From positions 1-5,141 of the forward strand of contig JACCXV010000057.1 in the NCBI GenBank assembly GCA_013696835.1: 5,141 bases of DNA, given 5' to 3'. A program made the translations under genes and the position numbers. The stretch comes from Gemmatimonadota bacterium (lineage in GTDB: Bacteria > Gemmatimonadota > Gemmatimonadetes > JACCXV01). Position 1 is the stretch's first letter. Every line of letters starts with the position of its first letter. The notes beneath the pieces are model-generated. The model was not told the origin of the DNA. It saw nothing but the letters and a program-made list of their open reading frames with translations, and ran no database searches. Positions 1 to 5,141 of the stretch are shown piece after piece.

Positions 1-1412
1 GCCTGGATCCGCCACACCCTGTCGCCCGCGTCGTCGGCGACCAGCAGCGAGCCATCGCGCAGGAACGCGAGGCCCACGGGGCGGCCGTGGACCTCCTCGC
101 CGGCGCCCTCGGTAAGAAATCCGGTGAGGAAGTCCTCGGCGGGGCCGACCGGCTTCCCCCCGCGAAAGGGGAGGAACAGCACCCGGTAGCCGGCGAACCC
201 GGAACGGTTCCACGAGCCGTGCTGCGCGATGAACGCTCCCTCACGGTAGCGCTCGGGGAAGGTCGGCCCCTGGCCGAAGACGATCGACATGGTGGCCGTG
301 TGCGCGCCCAGGGCAAAATCCGGCGCCACGGCCCTGGCGACCAGGTCCGGCCGCTTTCCGGCCTGCCGCGGTTCCTCGTGCGAGCCGAAGTACGCGTACG
401 GCCAGCCGTAGAACGCCCCCTCCTTCACGCTCGTCACGAAATCGGGCACCAGGTCCTCACCGAGACCGTCGCGCTCGTTGACGGCCGTCCACAGGGTGCT
501 GCTACCGGGCGCCCAGGCCAGCCCGTTCGGGTTGCGCAGTCCGGAGGCGAACACGCGCATGCCGCTGCCATCCGGGTTCACCTCGAGGATGGCCGCCCGA
601 CGCGGGTCCTTCGCGTCGATCCCCTCGACGTCGACGTTCGTGGCCGACCCCACGGTCACGTAGAGCTTGGAGCCGTCCCGGTTCGCGAGCACGTTGCGCG
701 TCCAGTGGTTGTTGTAGCCCCCCGCCGGCAGGTCCAGGACCTTCTCGCCCGGCGCGTCGATCCGGGTCTCCCCCGCCCCGTACCGGTAGCGCACCAGCGC
801 GTCCGTGTTTCCCACGTACAGGTAATCGCCTGCGAGGGCCATGCCGAAGGGGCGGTTCAGGCCGGAGAGGAAGGTCTCGCGCGTCTCCGGCGTGCCATCG
901 GAGTCCGCGTCCCTGAGGAGCGTGATGCGGTTCGCGGAGGGCCCGCGCATGCCAGCCGCGTAGCGCGCCGCGAGATTCGCCGCCGGTAGCGTGCTGTCGC
1001 GGGCCGATCCGGGGTTGTTGGACTCCGAGACCAGCACGTCGCCGTTGGGCAGGACGTACAGCCAGCGCGGGTGCTGCAGGCCCTCCGCGAACAGGCTGAC
1101 CGCGAACCCCTCGGGCGCCTGCGGCGTCTGCCCCGCTGGCCAGCCCACCACCCTGGCGAATCGGCTGACGCGATGCGTCGTGTCAGGCGGGGGCAGAACG
1201 GGGTCGGGCCCGTAGCCCGGCCGCAGCTCCGCCCGGTCGCCCGCGGAGCGGTCGGCAGCGGTTGACCGGTCAGGAGCGGTCGACCGGTCAGCGTTGGCAT
1301 CCGACGAGCGGTCAGCGGTGGCGCAGCCCGACGCGCCGACCAGGAGGCAGGCGGCGAGCGCGAATGCGGACGCCAGGGCCCGTGAGCGCGAAGCGGTCAG
1401 TGGGTTCCACAT
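1..1412 (-). CDS. PQQ-dependent sugar dehydrogenase lipoprotein (L-sorbosone/aldose dehydrogenase family), 3' end cut by window edge
   Basis: The 470 visible residues read without a stop from ATG at 1412 to the left edge. The family (COG2133; soluble glucose dehydrogenase/YliI-like, CAZy AA12-like) folds as a six-bladed beta-propeller that uses PQQ and calcium to oxidise aldoses or aldehydes outside the cytoplasm. Residues 1-30 form a lipoprotein signal: basic start (R9, R11), hydrophobic stretch 12-27 and lipobox ASGC with C30 as the lipidated Cys. A hydrophilic Asp-Arg-Ser repeat linker (about 33-61) follows, then the enzyme domain from about residue 85. Family motifs are PRWLYVLPNGDVLVSESNN, GGYNNHWTRN (H236 probably the catalytic base by analogy), NERDGLGEDLVPD (312-324) and QHGSWNRS (397-404). 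The last visible residues, ADDAGDRVWRIQ, resemble the family C-terminus, so probably only a few codons are missing. The start is chosen because it gives a normal signal peptide; no strong Shine-Dalgarno sequence precedes it. The gene is divergent from usp-cgs. The family is confident; the exact substrate is unknown. Confidence 0.93.
   Translation of the reverse strand, partial: MWNPLTASRSRALASAFALAACLLVGASGCATADRSSDANADRSTAPDRSTAADRSAGDRAELRPGYGPDPVLPPPDTTHRVSRFARVVGWPAGQTPQAPEGFAVSLFAEGLQHPRWLYVLPNGDVLVSESNNPGSARDSTLPAANLAARYAAGMRGPSANRITLLRDADSDGTPETRETFLSGLNRPFGMALAGDYLYVGNTDALVRYRYGAGETRIDAPGEKVLDLPAGGYNNHWTRNVLANRDGSKLYVTVGSATNVDVEGIDAKDPRRAAILEVNPDGSGMRVFASGLRNPNGLAWAPGSSTLWTAVNERDGLGEDLVPDFVTSVKEGAFYGWPYAYFGSHEEPRQAGKRPDLVARAVAPDFALGAHTATMSIVFGQGPTFPERYREGAFIAQHGSWNRSGFAGYRVLFLPFRGGKPVGPAEDFLTGFLTEGAGEEVHGRPVGLAFLRDGSLLVADDAGDRVWRIQ
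1230..1316 (-). repeat. Asp-Arg-Ser repeat coding for the lipoprotein linker
   Basis: Within the dehydrogenase lipoprotein, just after lipidated C30, the tripeptide DRS occurs at residues 34-36, 42-44, 48-50 and 54-56, with DRA at 59-61, mostly preceded by Ala or Pro. At DNA level this appears on the plus strand as repeated GCGGTC/CCGGTC units, two of which form GACCGGTC palindromes (1264-1271 and 1282-1289). Linkers of low complexity after a lipobox commonly tether an outer-membrane enzyme at a distance. This one is unusual in being charged and repetitive rather than Ser/Gly/Pro-rich. It probably arose by slippage or local duplication. Confidence 0.7.
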
Positions 1413-1469
1413 GGCCGCAAGCTGCGCCCTGCCCCGCGCCGGGGGCAAGGCAAGGAAAGGTCCGTCCCA

Positions 1470-1498
1470 TTGGCACCCGGCCTCACCCTCGTCATAAT
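1470..1498 (+). promoter_or_regulatory. Sigma70-type promoter for the usp-cgs operon
   Basis: A -35 element TTGGCA (1470-1475, one mismatch to TTGACA) is followed after exactly 17 bp by a -10 element CATAAT (1493-1498, one mismatch to TATAAT). This is one of the few AT-rich spots in the window and lies in the divergent intergenic region. Transcription would begin near 1505, giving a leader of only about 14 nt before the GTG start of the stress-protein gene. I found no comparably good promoter in the opposite direction. CATTAT on the minus strand (1499-1494) could be a -10 element for the dehydrogenase, but no convincing -35 sits at the right distance. Confidence 0.6.
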
Positions 1499-1514
1499 GG
1501 AAGGCCTATGGAAG
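1497..1514 (+). repeat. Perfect 7-bp direct repeat at the usp start region
   Basis: ATGGAAG occurs at 1497-1503 and again at 1508-1514, an 11-bp period close to one turn of the helix, separated by GCCT. The first copy overlaps the -10 element and the second carries the presumed ribosome binding site. It could be an operator for a regulator binding one face of the DNA, or a chance duplication. The repeat is certain; any function is inference. Confidence 0.45.
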
Positions 1515-1522
1515 ACCGGTGA
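1508..1522 (+). other. Possible four-codon leader frame overlapping the usp start
   Basis: ATG GAA GAC CGG TGA runs from 1508 to 1522, and its TGA stop shares bases with the usp GTG start (GTGA at 1519-1522). If transcription starts near 1505, this ATG would be almost leaderless. Termination there could feed ribosomes onto the usp start. Frames this short occur easily by chance, so this is only a candidate. Confidence 0.2.
1510..1514 (+). promoter_or_regulatory. Ribosome binding site deciding the GTG start of usp
   Basis: GGAAG lies 4 nt before the GTG at 1519. The two nearby ATG codons (1497 and 1508) are out of frame with the Usp protein, so the GTG is the only start that gives the conserved Usp N-terminus with no extra residues. 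Confidence 0.5.
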
Positions 1523-2529
1523 CGATACGGCGCATCCTCGTTCCCCTGGACGGCTCCCCGCTCGGCGAAGCGGTGCTGTCCCATGCGGCGAGCATCGCCC
1601 GCGCGTTCGACGCCGAGATCCTCCTCGTGCGCGTCATGGGGGAGCGCCGGGCCGGACGGCAGCCGGTTGAGAGCGCGGAATGGCGACTGCGCAGGAGCGA
1701 GGCCGTCGCGTACCTGGAGGGTCTCGCCGCCAGGCTGGTCGCCCGCGGTGTAACAGCGCGTGCCGAGCTGGGACAGGGCGGCACGGTCCGCGGGATCCTC
1801 GAGGCGGCCCGGGAGCATGCGGCGGACCTGATCGCCTTCAGCCGCCAGGGCCGCAACGGCCCCAACGAGTTCGGTCTCGGCGGCACCGCCACGAAGATCG
1901 TCTCCCACGGCGGGCTCTCGTTCCTGCTGGTGGAGCCGGGATCGGTTTCCCTGGGCGGCGATCTCCTGCTCGCGGAGACCGATGGCGAGGTCGGCACGCC
2001 CGATGCGCCCGCTAGACGAGTGCTCGTCGCGGTGGACGGTTCCCACCGTGGGGAATGGGCGCTGAACCTGGCGGCACGGGTGGCGCGGGCCGCCCGCGCG
2101 GAGCTGGTCATCGCGCATGTCGTCCCCGTTCCTGCGATCACCTCGCGCACGCCGCTCGCGCCCGAGGACTCGCAGCTGCTGGAGCGCATCGTGGACGTCG
2201 GTCGCTCGGGCGCCGAGGAGTACCTCGCCGAAGCCTCGGACCAGCTCGCGACGCCCGATCTGCCGGTCCGCACGGTCCTGGAGGTCTCGCCCCAGATCGC
2301 GCAGACGATCTTCCGCATCGCCGAGCGCGAGAAGCCCGCTCTCGTCGTGCTCAGCGCCCACGGCACCTCCGACCCCGGACCCTGGCGCTACGGCACGGTC
2401 GCGAGCGCGCTGGTCGCCAATAGCCCCTTCTCGCTGCTCGTCTTTCAAGACGTGCCGCGGCTCCCGCTCCCCGCGAACGAGCCCGCGCGGGACCTCACCG
2501 CCCAGACGGACAACGGTTGGTCTCGCTAG
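1519..2529 (+). CDS. Tandem-domain universal stress protein (UspA family)
   Basis: The 336-residue protein consists of two UspA domains in tandem, about twice the length of a single-domain Usp. Usp proteins are cytoplasmic alpha/beta nucleotide-binding (often ATP-binding) proteins linked to stress survival. Domain 1 (residues 1-142) begins RRILVPLDGS with D11, and domain 2 (166-312) begins RRVLVAVDGS with D173. Domain 2 has a nearly canonical nucleotide loop: SAHG (279-282), nine residues, then GT (292-293). In domain 1 the loop is SRQG (108-111), ten residues, then GT (122-123), one residue longer than the usual G-x2-G-x9-G-S/T, so its ATP binding may be weaker. In both domains the first Gly of the motif is Ser. 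A charged, acidic linker (about 143-165) joins the domains and a Pro-rich, unstructured tail ends the protein. The start is GTG at 1519 with GGAAG upstream. The stop overlaps the next gene, so the two are probably cotranscribed and translationally coupled. The partner or process it controls cannot be read from the sequence. Confidence 0.93.
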   Translation: MTIRRILVPLDGSPLGEAVLSHAASIARAFDAEILLVRVMGERRAGRQPVESAEWRLRRSEAVAYLEGLAARLVARGVTARAELGQGGTVRGILEAAREHAADLIAFSRQGRNGPNEFGLGGTATKIVSHGGLSFLLVEPGSVSLGGDLLLAETDGEVGTPDAPARRVLVAVDGSHRGEWALNLAARVARAARAELVIAHVVPVPAITSRTPLAPEDSQLLERIVDVGRSGAEEYLAEASDQLATPDLPVRTVLEVSPQIAQTIFRIAEREKPALVVLSAHGTSDPGPWRYGTVASALVANSPFSLLVFQDVPRLPLPANEPARDLTAQTDNGWSR

Positions 2530-5141
2530 ACGAGCTGATAGCACCTCCTCCTCCATCCTCCACCGACGAGCTGGCCGAGAGCCTGGCGCGGTCGCACGCC
2601 GCCGTCCGCCGGCGGTCCTCCGGGGGGGTGCGCCGGGAGGTTCGCCGGCTCGCGCTCGCCTTCCAGGCTTGCGAGCGCCGCGCCGCCCGGATCACGAGCC
2701 CGAGCCCCGCCGTGGCCCGCGCCGCCGAGTGGCTCCTCGACAACCAGCACGTGATCGAGGAGGCGCTGCAGCACGTGGTGGAGAGCCTGCCGCCGGGCTA
2801 CTACCGCGAGCTGCCCCGGTTGACGACGGGCCCGTACGCCGGCCGCCCACGAATTCTCGCCATCGCGATCGAGAGCCTGCGGGAGGCGGACGGGCACCTG
2901 GACGTGGAGCGGGCCCGCCGGTTCGTCGAGGCGTACCAGCGCGTACAGCCGCTCAGGATGGGCGAGCTCTGGGCCTTCCCCACGCTCCTCCGCCTGGCGC
3001 TCCTCCAGGACCTCAGGCGGCACGTCGAGAACCTCTTCACCGATGGCGCGGCCGGCGACGGATCGGCCGCCGGGGGCGTGGGAGAGGCGAGCAGGGTGGC
3101 GACGGGAGTGATCGGTCTGCGGCAGCTCGCCGCCCACGACTGGAAGGAGGTCTTCGAGAGCCTGAGCCGCGTCGAGCGGCTGCTGCGCCAGGACCCCGGC
3201 GGGGTCTACGGTGGGATGGAGTTCGCGACCCGCGACGTCTACCGCAAGGCCGTCGAGCACATCGCCAGGGAGCGGAGGGGGATCGCCGCGGGCATCGACG
3301 AAGAGCAGGTTGCCGCCGCCGCGATCGAGTTGAGCCGCGACGCCGGCGGGGCGGAAGCAGGACGGCGGGGTCATGTAGGCTATTATCTCGTGGACGACGG
3401 GCTCGCCTTGCTGGAGCAGCGGCTCGCAGTGCGGGTTCCGGTCAGCCGCAGCATCCCGCGCGCGCTGTTTCGCCGCGCAGCGGTCCTCTATCTGATCAGC
3501 GTGGGGGCACTGACGGCCGCGCTCCTCGTCACCGCGGGAAGCGTCGTCCTGGATGCTCTCGCGCCGGACGCCGCAACGGCGCCCCGCGGCCCCGGCTTCG
3601 TCCTCCTGGCGCTCCTCGCGTTCGCGGCCGCGGCACTCGTGCCCGCCTCGACCGTCGCCGTGAGCCTCGTCAACTGGATCGTGACGCGCGCCGTGCGCCC
3701 GCGGCTCCTGCCCAAGCTCGACTTCGAGGAGGGCGTGCCCGACGCCTGCCGGACGATCGTGGTCGTGCCCTGCGTGCTCACGAGCCCCGACGAGATCGCC
3801 GCGCACGTCGCGGAGCTCGAGGTCAACTACCTGGGCAACTCGGAGCCGAACGTCCTCTTCGCGCTGCTCTCCGACTTCGGAGACGCCGACCGTCACCACC
3901 TCCCCGAGGACACGGAGCTCCTGGACCTCGCGCGCGAAGGGGTCAGCCGGCTGAACGAGCGACACGGGAAGGCGTTCTACCTCCTGCACCGGGAACGGCG
4001 CTGGAACGCGTCGGAGGGGCGCTGGATGGGCTGGGAACGAAAGCGCGGCAAGCTGCACGAGCTCAACCGCCTGCTGCGGGGCGCCACCGACACGAGCTTC
4101 AGCGTGCAGACGGGCCCCCTCGACGTGCTTCCTTCCGTGCGCTACGTGCTGACGATCGACGCCGACACGTTCCTCCCGCCAGCGGCTGGGCGGCGGCTGA
4201 TCGCCACGCTGGCACACCCGCTGAACGGCGCGGAGCTCGACGGAGCCGGCCGCGTCCTCAAGGGCTATTCGATCCTCCAGCCGCGGGTCGAGATCACGCC
4301 CGTCAGCGCCACGCGCACCGCCTTTGCCCGCATCTACGAGGCCGACAACGTCCTCGACCTCTACACGCACGCGGTCTCCGACGTGTATCAGGACCTGGCG
4401 GGAGAGGGGGTCTTCGCGGGCAAGGGCCTCTACGATCCCGACGCGTTCGAGCGCTCCCTCGAGGGACGCGTCCCCGAGAACGCGCTGCTCAGCCACGACC
4501 TGTTCGAAGGCGTGCACGGCCGCGCTGCGCTCGTCTCCGACGTGGCGGTCTTCGAACGCTATCCGTCGCACGTGCTGACCTACATGCGCCGCGTGCACCG
4601 CTGGGTCCGGGGGGACTGGCAGCTGCTGCCGTGGCTCCTGCGTACCGTTCCGGGGGAGGGTGGCCGCCGGCTCCGCAACCCGCTCTCGCTCCTGGGCCGC
4701 TGGAAGATCGCGGACAACCTGCGCCGCAGCCTGTTCGCACCCTCGTTGATCGCGCTCACCGTGGTCGGCTGGCTGTGGCTGCCCGGCCCCGCGTGGGCAT
4801 GGGCGCTGGTCGCGGCAGGCGTGCTCGGCGTGCCCTTCCTGCTGCAGGCGGCGGCGACCCTGCAGCGGCTGCTGAGCCCGTCCGGCGCGCGGCCCGTGCT
4901 CGGCCGCCACAGGCTGAGGCCTGCCGTGCGCGAGGCCTTCGCCTCGCTGGGCGCTGGCGTGGGACGCTGGGCGCTGGGAGTGGTCTTCCTGCCGTACGAG
5001 GCCGCGGTCGTCGTGGACGCGATCGCGCGCACGCTGTACCGCGTGCTCGTCTCGCGGCGGAACCTGCTCGAGTGGACCACGGCTGCGGGCGCGGCGCGGG
5101 AGATGAGCGACGCCACGAGCCAGCTCTACCTGTGGCGCAGC
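2517..5141 (+). CDS. ndvB: Cyclic beta-1,2-glucan synthase, N-terminal part with GT84 domain (runs off right edge)
   Basis: I checked this frame codon by codon: 875 residues with no stop. The family (NdvB/ChvB/Cgs, usually about 2,700-2,900 residues) is an inner-membrane enzyme that polymerises glucose from UDP-glucose into beta-1,2-glucan, then trims and cyclises it. Order: Pro-rich start; helical N-terminal domain (about 15-310) with family motifs WLLDNQHVIEE (72-82), GYYRELPRL (94-102) and GELWAFPTLLRLALL (149-163); membrane segments about 322-345 and 361-389; GT84 domain about 410-710; membrane segments about 740-785; a further hydrophobic stretch about 819-845 ending RTLYRVLVSRRNLLEW. 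Catalytic motifs are LLSDFGDA (D453), GWERKRGKLHELNRLL (505-520), the DxD D548/D550 in TIDADT, SHDLFEG (659-665, D661 the probable base) and RVHRW (692-696, the R/QxxRW motif). The TTG at 2517 is chosen because an in-frame stop lies at 2421, no ATG or GTG intervenes, and the only later candidate near the N-terminus (GTG 2628) would cut into the conserved domain. GGA at 2508-2510 is a weak ribosome site. The cyclisation and GH94 domains are outside the window. Confidence 0.92.
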   Translation, partial: MVSLDELIAPPPPSSTDELAESLARSHAAVRRRSSGGVRREVRRLALAFQACERRAARITSPSPAVARAAEWLLDNQHVIEEALQHVVESLPPGYYRELPRLTTGPYAGRPRILAIAIESLREADGHLDVERARRFVEAYQRVQPLRMGELWAFPTLLRLALLQDLRRHVENLFTDGAAGDGSAAGGVGEASRVATGVIGLRQLAAHDWKEVFESLSRVERLLRQDPGGVYGGMEFATRDVYRKAVEHIARERRGIAAGIDEEQVAAAAIELSRDAGGAEAGRRGHVGYYLVDDGLALLEQRLAVRVPVSRSIPRALFRRAAVLYLISVGALTAALLVTAGSVVLDALAPDAATAPRGPGFVLLALLAFAAAALVPASTVAVSLVNWIVTRAVRPRLLPKLDFEEGVPDACRTIVVVPCVLTSPDEIAAHVAELEVNYLGNSEPNVLFALLSDFGDADRHHLPEDTELLDLAREGVSRLNERHGKAFYLLHRERRWNASEGRWMGWERKRGKLHELNRLLRGATDTSFSVQTGPLDVLPSVRYVLTIDADTFLPPAAGRRLIATLAHPLNGAELDGAGRVLKGYSILQPRVEITPVSATRTAFARIYEADNVLDLYTHAVSDVYQDLAGEGVFAGKGLYDPDAFERSLEGRVPENALLSHDLFEGVHGRAALVSDVAVFERYPSHVLTYMRRVHRWVRGDWQLLPWLLRTVPGEGGRRLRNPLSLLGRWKIADNLRRSLFAPSLIALTVVGWLWLPGPAWAWALVAAGVLGVPFLLQAAATLQRLLSPSGARPVLGRHRLRPAVREAFASLGAGVGRWALGVVFLPYEAAVVVDAIARTLYRVLVSRRNLLEWTTAAGAAREMSDATSQLYLWRS

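Noticed and set aside
87..989. A 300-codon plus-strand open frame opposite the dehydrogenase
   Set aside because: It is Arg/Val/Gly/Pro-rich with no motif and lies antisense to well-conserved sorbosone dehydrogenase motifs (GYNNHWTRN, NERDGLGEDL, QHGSWNRS).
1263..1289. TGACCGGTCA and GACCGGTC palindromes as a regulator binding site
   Set aside because: They lie inside the coding sequence of the lipoprotein linker and are explained by repeated Asp-Arg-Ser codons.
1492..2556. A 354-codon minus-strand open frame opposite the universal stress protein
   Set aside because: The plus-strand frame has two clear UspA domains, while the antisense product is low-complexity, shows no family resemblance and would run across the divergent promoter.
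2515..2565. A separate promoter or terminator between usp and the glucan synthase
   Set aside because: The genes overlap, and I see neither a hairpin followed by a T-run nor -35/-10 elements near the junction.
3370..3395. A short AT-richer patch inside the glucan synthase as a sign of insertion or an internal promoter
   Set aside because: It encodes GHVGYYLVDDG, a stretch typical of the family at this place, so it is ordinary coding sequence.
2526..4910. A 794-codon open frame on the minus strand opposite the glucan synthase
   Set aside because: Its protein is Arg/Glu/His/Gly/Ala-rich with no recognisable motif, and it lies exactly antisense to a frame with complete conserved GT84 motifs. 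In GC-rich DNA the antisense of a real gene often lacks stops, so this is a shadow.

Overview
The window is very GC-rich (roughly 70% by eye) and codes densely. Codon third positions are almost always G or C, with no AT-rich island, transposase, RNA gene or CRISPR-like repeat. The style suggests a high-GC, probably diderm soil or environmental bacterium: an exported lipoprotein of the PQQ sugar dehydrogenase type sits beside a giant cyclic beta-1,2-glucan synthase, a periplasmic glucan enzyme. Myxococcota, Gemmatimonadota or high-GC Pseudomonadota would all fit. I cannot choose between them from the sequence.

There are three genes in two divergent units. On the minus strand, from 1412 down to the left edge, lies a nearly complete lipoprotein of the L-sorbosone/aldose dehydrogenase family (PQQ-dependent six-bladed beta-propeller). 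It has an unusual Asp-Arg-Ser repeat linker just after the lipobox. A 106-bp divergent intergenic region (1413-1518) follows. It holds a good sigma70-type promoter for the plus-strand unit, a perfect 7-bp direct repeat spaced about one helical turn apart, and a tiny possible leader frame overlapping the next start codon.

On the plus strand, a tandem-domain universal stress protein (1519-2529) overlaps by 13 bp a very long open frame that starts at a TTG (2517) and is still open at the right edge. Those 875 residues contain the N-terminal region, two membrane segments, a GT84-type glycosyltransferase domain with its catalytic motifs, and the next membrane block of a cyclic beta-1,2-glucan synthase (NdvB/ChvB/Cgs family). 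The downstream cyclisation and GH94 phosphorylase parts must lie beyond the window.

As a working picture, the overlapping usp-cgs pair links a nucleotide-binding stress protein to synthesis of an envelope or periplasmic glucan used in osmotic and stress adaptation. The divergent dehydrogenase would act on sugars outside the cytoplasmic membrane. I see no clearly new biological system. The points that deserve attention are the usp-cgs coupling, the compact divergent promoter, and the fact that the largest gene is easily missed because of its TTG start and its long antisense open frames.
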